Shown one piece after another: positions 19,925 to 35,090 of a DNA stretch of 64,000 nucleotides. The DNA comes from Auanema rhodensis. Taxonomy: Eukaryota > Nematoda > Chromadorea > Rhabditida > Rhabditidae. The notes under the pieces were generated by a model. The model did not search any database and had not been told where the DNA came from. It saw only the letters and a list, made by a program, of their open reading frames with translations. Position 1 is the stretch's first letter. Each line of letters opens with the position of its first letter. The DNA lies in contig OZ059896.1 of assembly GCA_964057225.1 (NCBI GenBank), forward strand, positions 13,004,501 through 13,068,500, written 5' to 3'. A program made the position numbers and the translations under genes.

Positions 19925-22900
19925 GTACAATTAATTAGCATAAATTAAAGTTCACGTAAAGTTCAAAGTCATGGTTACCATGCACCAATATCAATAAAAT
20001 TTTGTTCTTAGACTAATATGGACATGGGTAATCTAATTTTGAAAACCGCATTTCTTTATCTTTCACGGGAAGCGAGTTACATACCATGTGCACATCACGT
20101 GTACAATTAATTAGCATAAATTAAAGTTCACGTAAATTTCAAAGTCATGGTTACCATGCACCAATATCAATAAAAATTTGTTCTTAGACTAATATGGACA
20201 TGGGTAATCTAATTTTGAAAACCGCATCTCTTTATCTTTAACGGGAAGCGAGTTACATACCATGTGCACATCACGTGTTTAATTAATTAGCATAAATTAA
20301 AGTTCACGTTAATTTCAAAGTCATGGTTACCATGCACCAATATCAATAAAAATTTTTTCTTAGATTAATATGGACATGGGTAATCTAATTTTGAAAACCG
20401 CATCTGTTTATCTTTCACGGGAAGCGAGTTACATACCATGTGCACATGACGTGTACAATTAATTAGCATAAATTAAAGTTCACGTTAATTTCAAAGTCAT
20501 ATTACCATGCACCAATATCAATAAAACTTCGTTCTCAGACTAATATGGACATGGGTAATCTAATTTTGAGAACCGCATTTCTTCATCTTTCACGGGAAGC
20601 GAGTTACATACCATGTGCACATCACGTGTACAATTAATTAGCATAAATTAAAGTTCACGTAAAGTTCAAAGTCATGGTTACCATGCACCAATATCAATAA
20701 AAATTTGTTCTTAGACTAATATGGACATGGGTAATCTAATTTTGAAAACCGCATCTCTTTATCTTTAACGGGAAGCGAGTTACATACCATGTGCACATCA
20801 CGTGTACAATTAATTAGCATAAATTAAAGTTCACGTAAACTTCAAAGTCCTGGTTACCATGCACCAATATCAATAAAAATTTGTTCTTAGATTAATATGG
20901 ACATGGGTAATCTAATTTTGAAAACCGCATTTTTTTATCTTTCACGGGAAGCGAGTAACATACCATGTGCACATCACGTGTACAATTAATTAGCATAAAT
21001 TAAAGTTCACGTTAATTTCAAAGTCATGGTTACCATGTATCAATAAAAATTTGTTATTAGACTAATATAGACATGAGGAATCTAATTTTGTAAACCGCAT
21101 CTCTTTATCTTTAACGGGAAGCGAGTTACATACCATGTGCACATCACGTGTACAATTAATTAGCATAAATTAAAGTTCACGTTAATTTCAAAGTCATGGT
21201 TACCATGCACCAATATCGATGAAAATTTGTTCTTAGATTAATATGGACATGGGTAATCTAATTTTGAAAACCGCATTTCTTTATCTTTCACGGGAAGCGA
21301 GTTACATACCATGTGCACATCACGTGTACAATTAATTAGCATAAATTAAAGTTCACGTTAATTTCAAAGTCATGGTTACCATGTATCAATAAAAATTTGT
21401 TATTAGACTAATATGGACATGGGTTATCTAATTTTGAAAACCGCATTTCTTTATCTTTCACGGGAAGCGAGTTACATACCATGTGCACATCACGTGTACA
21501 ATTAATTAGCATAAATCAAAGTTCACGTTAATTTCAAAGTCATGGTTACCATGTATCAATAAAAATTTGTTCTTAGATTAATATGGACATGGGTAATCTA
21601 ATTTTGAAAACCGCATTTCTTTGTCTTTCACGGGAAGCGAGTCACATACCATGTGCACATCACGTGTACAATTAATTAGCATAAATTAAAGTTCACGTAA
21701 AGTTCAAAGTCATGGTTACCATGCACCAATATCAATAAAAATTTGTTCTTAGACTAATATGGACATGGGTAATCTAATTTTGAAAACCGCATTTCTTTAT
21801 CTTTCACGGGAAGCGAGTTACATACCATGTGCACATCACGTGTACAATTAATTAGCATAAATTAAAGTTCACGTTAATTTCAAAGTCATGGTTACCATGC
21901 ACCAATATCGATAAAAATCTGTTCTTAGATTAATATGGACATGGGTAATCTAATTTTGAAAACCGCATTTCTTTATCTTTCACGGGAAGCGAGTCACATA
22001 CCATGTGCACATCACGTGTACAATTAATTAGCATAAATTAAAGTTCACGTAAAGTTCAAAGTCATGGTTACCATGTATCAATAAAAATCTGTTATTAGAC
22101 TAATATAGACATGAGGAATCTAATTTTGAAAATCGCATCTCTTTATCTTTAACGGGAAGCGAGTTACATACCATGTGCACATCACGTGTACAATTAATTA
22201 GCATAAATTAAAGTTCACGTTAATTTCAAAGTCATGGTTACCATGCACCAATATCAATAAAACTTTGTTCTCAGACTAATATGGACATGGGTAATCTAAT
22301 TTTGATAACCGCATCTCTTTATCTTTCACGGGAAGCGAGTCACATACCATGTGCACATCACGTGTACAATTAATTAGCATAAATTAAAGTTCACGTAAAG
22401 TTCAAAGTCATGGTTACCATGCACCAATATCAATAAAAATTTGTTCTTAGATTAATATGGACATGGGTAATCTAATTTTGAAAACCGCATTTCTTTGTCT
22501 TTCACGGGAAGCGAGTCACATACCATGTGCACATCACGTGTACAATTAATTAGCATAAATTAAAGTTCACGTAAAGTTCAAAATCATGGTTACCATGCAC
22601 CAATATCAATAACAATTTGTTCTTAGACTAATATGGACATGGGTAATCTAATTTTGAAAACCGCATTTCTTTATCTTTCACGGGAAGCGAGTTACATACC
22701 ATGTGCACATCACGTGTACAATTAATTAGCATAAATTAAAGTTCACGTTAATTTCAAAGTCATGGTTACCATGCACCAATATCGATAAAAATTTGTTCTT
22801 AGATTAATATGGACATGGGTAATCTAATTTTGAAAACCACATTTCTTTATCTTTCACGGGAAGCGAGTCACATACCATGTGCACATCACGTGTACAATTA

Positions 22901-24813
22901 ATTAGCATAAATTAAAGTTCACGTTAATTTCAAAGTCATGGTTACCATGCACCAATATCGATAAAAATTTGTTCTTAGATTAATATGGACATGGGTAATC
23001 TAATTTTGAAAACCGCATTTCTTTATCTTTCACGGGAAGCGAGTTACATACCATGTGCACATCACGTGTACAATTAATTAGCATAAATTAAAGTTCACGT
23101 TAATTTCAAAGTCATGGTTACCATGTATCAATAAAAATTTGTTATTAGACTAATATAGACATGAGGAATCTAATTTTGAAAACCGCATCTGTTTATCTTT
23201 AACGGGAAGCGAGTTACATACGATGTGCACAACACGTGTACAATTAATTAGCATAAATTAAAGTTCACGTAAATTTCAAAGTCATGGTTACCATGCACCA
23301 ATATCAATAAAACTTTGTTCTTAGACTAATATGGACATGGGTAATCTAATTTTGAAAACCGCATTTCTTTATCTTTCACGGGAAGCGAGTTACATACCAT
23401 GTGCACATCACGTGTACAATTATTAGCATAAATTAAAGTTCACGTTAATTTCAAAGTCATGGTTACCATGCACCAATATCAATAAAAATTTGTTCTTAGA
23501 TTAATATGGACATGGGTAATCTAATTTTGAGAACCGCATTTCTTCATCTTTCACGGGAAGCGAGTTACATACCATGTTCACATCACGTGTACAATTAATT
23601 AGCATAAATTAAAGTTCACGTAAAGTTCAAAGTCATGGTTACCATGCACCAATATCAATAAAAATTTGTTCTTAGACTAATATGGACATGGGTAATCTAA
23701 TTTTGAAAACCGCATCTCTTTATCTTTAACGGGAAGCGAGTTACATACCATGTGCACATCACGTGTACAATTAATTAGCATAAATTAAAGTTCACGTAAA
23801 CTTCAAAGTCCTGGTTACCATGCACCAATATCAATAAAAATTTGTTCTTAGATTAATATGGACATGGGTAATCTAATTTTGAAAACGGCATTTTTTTATC
23901 TTTCACGGGAAGCGAGTAACATACCATGTGCACATCACGTGTACAATTAATTAGCATAAATTAAAGTTCACGTTAATTTCAAAGTCATGGTTACCATGTA
24001 TCAATAAAAATTTGTTATTAGACTAATATAGACATGAGGAATCTAATTTTGTAAACCGCATTTCTTTATCTTTCACGGGAAGCGAGTTACATACCATGTG
24101 CACATCACGTGTACAATTAATTAGCATAAATTAAAGTTCACGTTAATTTCAAAGTCATGGTTACCATGCACCAATATCAATAAAAATTTGTTCTTAGATT
24201 AATATGGACATGGGTAATCTAATTTTGAAAACCGCATTTCTTTATCTTTCACGGGAAGCGAGTTACATACCATGTGCACATGACGTGTACAATTAATTAG
24301 CATAAATTAAAGTTCACGTTAATTTCAAAGTCATATTACCATGCACCAATATCAATAAAACTTTGTTCTCAGACTAATATGGACATGGGTAATCTAATTT
24401 TGAGAACTGCATTTCTTCATCTTTAACGGGAAGCGAGTTACATACCATGTGCACATCACGTGTACAATTAATTAGCATAAATTAAAGTTCACGTAAACTT
24501 CAAAGTCCTGGTTACCATGCACCAATATCAATAAAAATTTGTTCTTAGATTAATATGGACATGGGTAATCTAATTTTGAAAACCGCATTTTTTTATCTTT
24601 CACGGGAAGCGAGTAACATACCATGTGCACATCACGTGTACAATTAATTAGCATAAATTAAAGTTCACGTTAATTTCAAAGTCATGGTTACCATGCACCA
24701 ATATCAATAAAATTTTGTTCTTAGACTAATATGGACATGGGTTATCTAATTTTGAAAACCGCATTTCTTTATCTTTCACGGGAAGCGAGTTACATACCAT
24801 GTGCACATCACGT

Positions 24814-26555
24814 GTACAATTAATTAGCATAAATTAAAGTTCACGTTAATTTCAAAGTCATGGTTACCATGTATCAATAAAAATTTGTTATTAGACTAAT
24901 ATAGACATGAGGAATCTAATTTTGAAAATCGCATCTCTTTATCTTTAACGGGAAGCGAGTTACATATAATGTGCACATCACGTGTACAATTAATTAGCAT
25001 AAATTAAAGTTCACGTAAAGTACAAAGTCATGGTTACCATGCACCAATATCAATAAAATTTTGTTCTTAGACTAATATGGACATGGGTTATCTAATTTTG
25101 AAAACCGCATTTCTTTATCTTTCACGGGAAGCGAGTTACATACCATGTGCACATCGCGTGTACAATTAATTAGCATAAATCAAAGTTCACGTTAATTTCA
25201 AAGTCATGGTTACCATGTATCAATAAAAATTTGTTCTTAGATTAATATGGACATGGGTAATCTAATTTTGAAAACCGCATTTCTTTGTCTTTCACGGGAA
25301 GCGAGTCACATACCATGTGCACATCACGTGTACAATTAATTAGCATAAATTAAAGTTCACGTAAAGTTCAAAGTCATGGTTACCATGCACCAATATCAAT
25401 AAAAATTTGTTCTTAGACTAATATGGACATGGGTAATCTAATTTTGAAAACCGCATTTCTTTATCTTTCACGGGAAGCGAGTCACATACCATGTGCACAT
25501 CACGTGTACAATTAATTAGCATAAATTAAAGTTCACGTAAAGTTCAAAGTCATGGTTACCATGCACCAATATCGATAAAAATCTGTTCTTAGATTAATAT
25601 GGACATGGGTAATCTAATTTTGAAAACCGCATTTCTTTATCTTTCACGGGAAGCGAGTCACATACCATGTGCACATCACGTGTACAATTAATTAGCATAA
25701 ATTAAAGTTCACGTAAAGTTCAAAGTCATGGTTACCATGTATCAATAAAAATCTGTTATTAGACTAATATAGACATGAGGAATCTAATTTTGAAAATCGC
25801 ATCTCTTTATCTTTAACGGGAAGCGAGTTACATACCATGTGCACATCACGTGTACAATTAATTAGCATAAATTAAAGTTCACGTTAATTTCAAAGTCATG
25901 GTTACCATGCACCAATATCAATAAAACTTTGTTCTCAGACTAATATGGACATGGGTAATCTAATTTTGATAACCGCATCTCTTTATCTTTCACGGGAAGC
26001 GAGTCACATACCATGTGCACATCACGTGTACAATTAATTAGCATAAATTAAAGTTCACGTAAAGTTCAAAGTCATGGTTACCATGCACCAATATCAATAA
26101 AAATTTGTTCTTAGATTAATATGGACATGGGTAATCTAATTTTGAAAACCGCATTTCTTTGTCTTTCACGGGAAGCGAGTCACATACCATGTGCACATCA
26201 CGTGTACAATTAATTAGCATAAATTAAAGTTCACGTAAAGTTCAAAATCATGGTTACCATGCACCAATATCAATAACAATTTGTTCTTAGACTAATATGG
26301 ACATGGGTAATCTAATTTTGAAAACCGCATTTCTTTATCTTTCACGGGAAGCGAGTTACATACCATGTGCACATCACGTGTACAATTAATTAGCATAAAT
26401 TAAAGTTCACGTTAATTTCAAAGTCATGGTTACCATGCACCAATATCGATAAAAATTTGTTCTTAGATTAATATGGACATGGGTAATCTAATTTTGAAAA
26501 CCACATTTCTTTATCTTTCACGGGAAGCGAGTCACATACCATGTGCACATCACGT
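24814..26555 (+). repeat. 10-monomer unit (1742 bp) of the long HOR
   Basis: Seven 176-bp and three 170-bp monomers. The order matches the first ten monomers of the following 17-mer unit (TTACATATAATG marker at about 24959 and again at 26701). Confidence 0.85.
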
Positions 26556-29521
26556 GTACAATTAATTAGCATAAATTAAAGTTCACGTTAATTTCAAAGT
26601 CATGGTTACCATGTATCAATAAAAATTTGTTATTAGACTAATATAGACATGAGGAATCTAATTTTGAAAATCGCATCTCTTTATCTTTAACGGGAAGCGA
26701 GTTACATATAATGTGCACATCACGTGTACAATTAATTAGCATAAATTAAAGTTCACGTAAAGTTCAAAGTCATGGTTACCATGCACCAATATCAATAAAA
26801 TTTTGTTCTTAGACTAATATGGACATGGGTTATCTAATTTTGAAAACCGCATTTCTTTATCTTTCACGGGAAGCGAGTTACATACCATGTGCACATCACG
26901 TGTACAATTAATTAGCATAAATCAAAGTTCACGTTAATTTCAAAGTCATGGTTACCATGTATCAATAAAAATTTGTTCTTAGATTAATATGGACATGGGT
27001 AATCTAATTTTGAAAACCGCATTTCTTTGTCTTTCACGGGAAGCGAGTCACATACCATGTGCACATCACGTGTACAATTAATTAGCATAAATTAAAGTTC
27101 ACGTAAAGTTCAAAGTCATGGTTACCATGCACCAATATCAATAAAAATTTGTTCTTAGACTAATATGGACATGGGTAATCTAATTTTGAAAACCGCATTT
27201 CTTTATCTTTCACGGGAAGCGAGTTACATACCATGTGCACATCACGTGTACAATTAATTAGCATAAATTAAAGTTCACGTTAATTTCAAAGTCATGGTTA
27301 CCATGCACCAATATCGATAAAAATCTGTTCTTAGATTAATATGGACATGGGTAATCTAATTTTGAAAACCGCATTTCTTTATCTTTCACGGGAAGCGAGT
27401 CACATACCATGTGCACATACGTGTACAATTAATTAGCATAAATTAAAGTTCACGTAAAGTTCAAAGTCATGGTTACCATGTATCAATAAAAATCTGTTAT
27501 TAGACTAATATAGACATGAGGAATCTAATTTTGAAAATCGCATCTCTTTATCTTTAACGGGAAGCGAGTTACATACCATGTGCACATCACGTGTACAATT
27601 AATTAGCATAAATTAAAGTTCACGTTAATTTCAAAGTCATGGTTACCATGCACCAATATCAATAAAACTTTGTTCTCAGACTAATATGGACATGGGTAAT
27701 CTAATTTTGATAACCGCATCTCTTTATCTTTCACGGGAAGCGAGTCACATACCATGTGCACATCACGTGTACAATTAATTAGCATAAATTAAAGTTCACG
27801 TAAAGTTCAAAGTCATGGTTACCATGCACCAATATCAATAAAAATTTGTTCTTAGATTAATATGGACATGGGTAATCTAATTTTGAAAACCGCATTTCTT
27901 TGTCTTTCACGGGAAGCGAGTCACATACCATGTGCACATCACGTGTACAATTAATTAGCATAAATTAAAGTTCACGTAAAGTTCAAAATCATGGTTACCA
28001 TGCACCAATATCAATAACAATTTGTTCTTAGACTAATATGGACATGGGTAATCTAATTTTGAAAACCGCATTTCTTTATCTTTCACGGGAAGCGAGTTAC
28101 ATACCATGTGCACATCACGTGTACAATTAATTAGCATAAATTAAAGTTCACGTTAATTTCAAAGTCATGGTTACCATGCACCAATATCGATAAAAATTTG
28201 TTCTTAGATTAATATGGACATGGGTAATCTAATTTTGAAAACCACATTTCTTTATCTTTCACGGGAAGCGAGTCACATACCATGTGCACATCACGTGTAC
28301 AATTAATTAGCATAAATTAAAGTTCACGTTAATTTCAAAGTCATGGTTACCATGCACCAATATCGATAAAAATTTGTTCTTAGATTAATATGGACATGGG
28401 TAATCTAATTTTGAAAACCGCATTTCTTTATCTTTCACGGGAAGCGAGTTACATACCATGTGCACATCACGTGTACAATTAATTAGCATAAATTAAAGTT
28501 CACGTTAATTTCAAAGTCATGGTTACCATGTATCAATAAAAATTTGTTATTAGACTAATATAGACATGAGGAATCTAATTTTGAAAACCGCATCTGTTTA
28601 TCTTTAACGGGAAGCGAGTTACATACGATGTGCACATCACGTGTACAATTAATTAGCATAAATTAAAGTTCACGTAAATTTCAAAGTCATGGTTACCATG
28701 CACCAATATCAATAAAACTTTGTTCTTAGACTAATATGGACATGGGTAATCTAATTTTGAAAACCGCATTTCTTTATCTTTCACGGGAAGCGAGTTACAT
28801 ACCATGTGCACATCACGTGTACAATTATTAGCATAAATTAAAGTTCACGTTAATTTCAAAGTCATGGTTACCATGCACCAATATCAATAAAAATTTGTTC
28901 TTAGATTAATATGGACATGGGTAATCTAATTTTGAGAACCGCATTTCTTCATCTTTCACGGGAAGCGAGTTACATACCATGTTCACATCACGTGTACAAT
29001 TAATTAGCATAAATTAAAGTTCACGTAAAGTTCAAAGTCATGGTTACCATGCACCAATATCAATAAAACTTTGTTCTCAGACTAATATGGACATGGGTAA
29101 TCTAATTTTGAGAACTGCATTTCTTCATCTTTAACGGGAAGCGAGTTACATACCATGTGCACATCACGTGTACAATTAATTAGCATAAATTAAAGTTCAC
29201 GTAAACTTCAAAGTCCTGGTTACCATGCACCAATATCAATAAAAATTTGTTCTTAGATTAATATGGACATGGGTAATCTAATTTTGAAAACCGCATTTTT
29301 TTATCTTTCACGGGAAGCGAGTAACATACCATGTGCACATCACGTGTACAATTAATTAGCATAAATTAAAGTTCACGTTAATTTCAAAGTCATGGTTACC
29401 ATGCACCAATATCAATAAAATTTTGTTCTTAGACTAATATGGACATGGGTTATCTAATTTTGAAAACCGCATTTCTTTATCTTTCACGGGAAGCGAGTTA
29501 CATACCATGTGCACATCACGT
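26556..29521 (+). repeat. 17-monomer HOR unit (2966 bp)
   Basis: Eleven 176-bp, two 175-bp and four 170-bp monomers start at 26556, 26726, 26902, 27072, 27248, 27423, 27593, 27769, 27945, 28121, 28297, 28473, 28643, 28819, 28994, 29170 and 29346. One monomer has a private deletion in the junction palindrome (CACATACGTG near 27414). The next copy starts at 29522. Confidence 0.85.
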
Positions 29522-31960
29522 GTACAATTAATTAGCATAAATTAAAGTTCACGTTAATTTCAAAGTCATGGTTACCATGTATCAATAAAAATTTGTTATT
29601 AGACTAATATAGACATGAGGAATCTAATTTTGAAAATCGCATCTCTTTATCTTTAACGGGAAGCGAGTTACATATAATGTGCACATCACGTGTACAATTA
29701 ATTAGCATAAATTAAAGTTCACGTAAAGTTCAAAGTCATGGTTACCATGCACCAATATCAATAAAATTTTGTTCTTAGACTAATATGGACATGGGTTATC
29801 TAATTTTGAAAACCGCATTTCTTTATCTTTCACGGGAAGCGAGTTACATACCATGTGCACATCACGTGTACAATTAATTAGCATAAATCAAAGTTCACGT
29901 TAATTTCAAAGTCATGGTTACCATGTATCAATAAAAATTTGTTCTTAGATTAATATGGACATGGGTAATCTAATTTTGAAAACCGCATTTCTTTGTCTTT
30001 CACGGGAAGCGAGTCACATACCATGTGCACATCACGTGTACAATTAATTAGCATAAATTAAAGTTCACGTAAAGTTCAAAGTCATGGTTACCATGCACCA
30101 ATATCAATAAAAATTTGTTCTTAGACTAATATGGACATGGGTAATCTAATTTTGAAAACCGCATTTCTTTATCTTTCACGGGAAGCGAGTTACATACCAT
30201 GTGCACATCACGTGTACAATTAATTAGCATAAATTAAAGTTCACGTTAATTTCAAAGTCATGGTTACCATGCACCAATATCGATAAAAATCTGTTCTTAG
30301 ATTAATATGGACATGGGTAATCTAATTTTGAAAACCGCATTTCTTTATCTTTCACGGGAAGCGAGTCACATACCATGTGCACATCACGTGTACAATTAAT
30401 TAGCATAAATTAAAGTTCACGTAAAGTTCAAAGTCATGGTTACCATGTATCAATAAAAATCTGTTATTAGACTAATATAGACATGAGGAATCTAATTTTG
30501 AAAATCGCATCTCTTTATCTTTAACGGGAAGCGAGTTACATACCATGTGCACATCACGTGTACAATTAATTAGCATAAATTAAAGTTCACGTTAATTTCA
30601 AAGTCATGGTTACCATGCACCAATATCAATAAAACTTTGTTCTCAGACTAATATGGACATGGGTAATCTAATTTTGATAACCGCATCTCTTTATCTTTCA
30701 CGGGAAGCGAGTCACATACCATGTGCACATCACGTGTACAATTAATTAGCATAAATTAAAGTTCACGTAAAGTTCAAAGTCATGGTTACCATGCACCAAT
30801 ATCAATAAAAATTTGTTCTTAGATTAATATGGACATGGGTAATCTAATTTTGAAAACCGCATTTCTTTGTCTTTCACGGGAAGCGAGTCACATACCATGT
30901 GCACATCACGTGTACAATTAATTAGCATAAATTAAAGTTCACGTAAAGTTCAAAATCATGGTTACCATGCACCAATATCAATAACAATTTGTTCTTAGAC
31001 TAATATGGACATGGGTAATCTAATTTTGAAAACCGCATTTCTTTATCTTTCACGGGAAGCGAGTTACATACCATGTGCACATCACGTGTACAATTAATTA
31101 GCATAAATTAAAGTTCACGTTAATTTCAAAGTCATGGTTACCATGCACCAATATCGATAAAAATTTGTTCTTAGATTAATATGGACATGGGTAATCTAAT
31201 TTTGAAAACCACATTTCTTTATCTTTCACGGGAAGCGAGTCACATACCATGTGCACATCACGTGTACAATTAATTAGCATAAATTAAAGTTCACGTTAAT
31301 TTCAAAGTCATGGTTACCATGCACCAATATCGATAAAAATTTGTTCTTAGATTAATATGGACATGGGTAATCTAATTTTGAAAACCGCATTTCTTTATCT
31401 TTCACGGGAAGCGAGTTACATACCATGTGCACATCACGTGTACAATTAATTAGCATAAATTAAAGTTCACGTTAATTTCAAAGTCATGGTTACCATGTAT
31501 CAATAAAAATTTGTTATTAGACTAATATAGACATGAGGAATCTAATTTTGAAAACCGCATCTGTTTATCTTTAACGGGAAGCGAGTTACATACGATGTGC
31601 ACATCACGTGTACAATTAATTAGCATAAATTAAAGTTCACGTAAATTTCAAAGTCATGGTTACCATGCACCAATATCAATAAAACTTTGTTCTTAGACTA
31701 ATATGGACATGGGTAATCTAATTTTGAAAACCGCATTTCTTTATCTTTCACGGGAAACGAGTTACATACCATGTGCACATCACGTGTACAATTATTAGCA
31801 TAAATTAAAGTTCACGTTAATTTCAAAGTCATGGTTACCATGCACCAATATCAATAAAAATTTGTTCTTAGATTAATATGGACATGGGTAATCTAATTTT
31901 GAGAACCGCATTTCTTCATCTTTCACGGGAAGCGAGTTACATACCATGTTCACATCACGT
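29522..31960 (+). repeat. Second copy of the 17-mer HOR (first 14 monomers)
   Basis: It matches 26556-28993 monomer by monomer at a shift of 2966-2967 bp (for example CAAAATCATGG at 27984 and 30951, CATGTTCACATC at 28981 and 31948). After 31960 the next monomer has TTTGTTCTTAGAC instead of CTTTGTTCTCAGAC and follows the path seen after 23584, which indicates a recombination switch. Confidence 0.85.
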
Positions 31961-34900
31961 GTACAATTAATTAGCATAAATTAAAGTTCACGTAAAGTTC
32001 AAAGTCATGGTTACCATGCACCAATATCAATAAAAATTTGTTCTTAGACTAATATGGACATGGGTAATCTAATTTTGAAAACCGCATCTCTTTATCTTTA
32101 ACGGGAAGCGAGTTACATACCATGTGCACATCACGTGTACAATTAATTAGCATAAATTAAAGTTCACGTAAACTTCAAAGTCCTGGTTACCATGCACCAA
32201 TATCAATAAAAATTTGTTCTTAGATTAATATGGACATGGGTAATCTAATTTTGAAAACGGCATTTTTTTATCTTTCACGGGAAGCGAGTAACATACCATG
32301 TGCACATCACGTGTACAATTAATTAGCATAAATTAAAGTTCACGTTAATTTCAAAGTCATGGTTACCATGTATCAATAAAAATTTGTTATTAGACTAATA
32401 TAGACATGAGGAATCTAATTTTGTAAACCGCATTTCTTTATCTTTCACGGGAAGCGAGTTACATACCATGTGCACATCACGTGTACAATTAATTAGCATA
32501 AATTAAAGTTCACGTTAATTTCAAAGTCATGGTTACCATGCACCAATATCGATAAAAATTTGTTCTTAGATTAATATGGACATGGGTAATCTAATTTTGA
32601 AAACCACATTTCTTTATCTTTCACGGGAAGCGAGTCACATACCATGTGCACATCACGTGTACAATTAATTAGCATAAATTAAAGTTCACGTTAATTTCAA
32701 AGTCATGGTTACCATGCACCAATATCGATAAAAATTTGTTCTTAGATTAATATGGACATGGGTAATCTAATTTTGAAAACCGCATTTCTTTATCTTTCAC
32801 GGGAAGCGAGTTACATACCATGTGCACATCACGTGTACAATTAATTAGCATAAATTAAAGTTCACGTTAATTTCAAAGTCATGGTTACCATGTATCAATA
32901 AAAATTTGTTATTAGACTAATATAGACATGAGGAATCTAATTTTGAAAACCGCATCTGTTTATCTTTAACGGGAAGCGAGTTACATACGATGTGCACATC
33001 ACGTGTACAATTAATTAGCATAAATTAAAGTTCACGTAAATTTCAAAGTCATGGTTACCATGCACCAATATCAATAAAACTTTGTTCTTAGACTAATATG
33101 GACATGGGTAATCTAATTTTGAAAACCGCATTTCTTTATCTTTCACGGGAAGCGAGTTACATACCATGTGCACATCACGTGTACAATTATTAGCATAAAT
33201 TAAAGTTCACGTTAATTTCAAAGTCATGGTTACCATGCACCAATATCAATAAAAATTTGTTCTTAGATTAATATGGACATGGGTAATCTAATTTTGAGAA
33301 CCGCATTTCTTCATCTTTCACGGGAAGCGAGTTACATACCATGTTCACATCACGTGTACAATTAATTAGCATAAATTAAAGTTCACGTAAAGTTCAAAGT
33401 CATGGTTACCATGCACCAATATCAATAAAAATTTGTTCTTAGACTAATATGGACATGGGTAATCTAATTTTGAAAACCGCATCTCTTTATCTTTAACGGG
33501 AAGCGAGTTACATACCATGTGCACATCACGTGTACAATTAATTAGCATAAATTAAAGTTCACGTAAACTTCAAAGTCCTGGTTACCATGCACCAATATCA
33601 ATAAAAATTTGTTCTTAGATTAATATGGACATGGGTAATCTAATTTTGAAAACGGCATTTTTTTATCTTTCACGGGAAGCGAGTAACATACCATGTGCAC
33701 ATCACGTGTACAATTAATTAGCATAAATTAAAGTTCACGTTAATTTCAAAGTCATGGTTACCATGTATCAATAAAAATTTGTTATTAGACTAATATAGAC
33801 ATGAGGAATCTAATTTTGTAAACCGCATTTCTTTATCTTTCACGGGAAGCGAGTTACATACCATGTGCACATCACGTGTACAATTAATTAGCATAAATTA
33901 AAGTTCACGTTAATTTCAAAGTCATGGTTACCATGCACCAATATCAATAAAAATTTGTTCTTAGATTAATATGGACATGGGTAATCTAATTTTGAAAACC
34001 GCATTTCTTTATCTTTCACGGGAAGCGAGTTACATACCATGTGCACATGACGTGTACAATTAATTAGCATAAATTAAAGTTCACGTTAATTTCAAAGTCA
34101 TATTACCATGCACCAATATCAATAAAACTTTGTTCTCAGACTAATATGGACATGGGTAATCTAATTTTGAGAACTGCATTTCTTCATCTTTAACGGGAAG
34201 CGAGTTACATACCATGTGCACATCACGTGTACAATTAATTAGCATAAATTAAAGTTCACGTAAACTTCAAAGTCCTGGTTACCATGCACCAATATCAATA
34301 AAAATTTGTTCTTAGATTAATATGGACATGGGTAATCTAATTTTGAAAACCGCATTTTTTTATCTTTCACGGGAAGCGAGTAACATACCATGTGCACATC
34401 ACGTGTACAATTAATTAGCATAAATTAAAGTTCACGTTAATTTCAAAGTCATGGTTACCATGTATCAATAAAAATTTGTTATTAGACTAATATGGACATG
34501 GGTAATCTAATTTTGAAAACCGCATTTCTTTGTCTTTCACGGGAAGCGAGTCACATACCATGTGCACATCACGTGTACAATTAATTAGCATAAATTAAAG
34601 TTCACGTAAAGTTCAAAGTCATGGTTACCATGTATCAATAAAAATTTGTTATTAGACTAATATGGACATGGGTAATCTAATTTTGAAAACCGCATTTCTT
34701 TGTCTTTCACGGGAAGCGAGTCACATACCATGTGCACATCACGTGTACAATTAATTAGCATAAATCAAAGTTCACGTTAATTTCAAAGTCATGGTTACCA
34801 TGTATCAATAAAAATTTGTTCTTAGATTAATATGGACATGGGTAATCTAATTTTGAAAACCGCATTTCTTTGTCTTTCACGGGAAGCGAGTCACATACCA

Positions 34901-35090
34901 TGTGCACATCACGTGTACAATTAATTAGCATAAATTAAAGTTCACGTAAAGTTCAAAGTCATGGTTACCATGCACCAATATCAATAAAAATTTGTTCTTA
35001 GACTAATATGGACATGGGTAATCTAATTTTGAAAACCGCATTTCTTTATCTTTCACGGGAAGCGAGTTACATACCATGTGCACATCACGT

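Larger units (their letters stand above)
19925..35090 (+). repeat. Satellite with mosaic long HORs
   Basis: Monomers of the same family with markers such as ATCGATAAAAA, AGTCACATACC, TTTGTCTTTCACG, CATGTTCACATC, TTACATATAATG and ACAATTATTAGC. Matching marker strings recur at shifts of 3664 bp (21909 to 25573, 22581 to 26245), 1742 bp, 2966 bp and 1395 bp (31948 to 33343). The block is a patchwork of copies of a long HOR rather than one clean period. No gene is seen. Confidence 0.95.
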
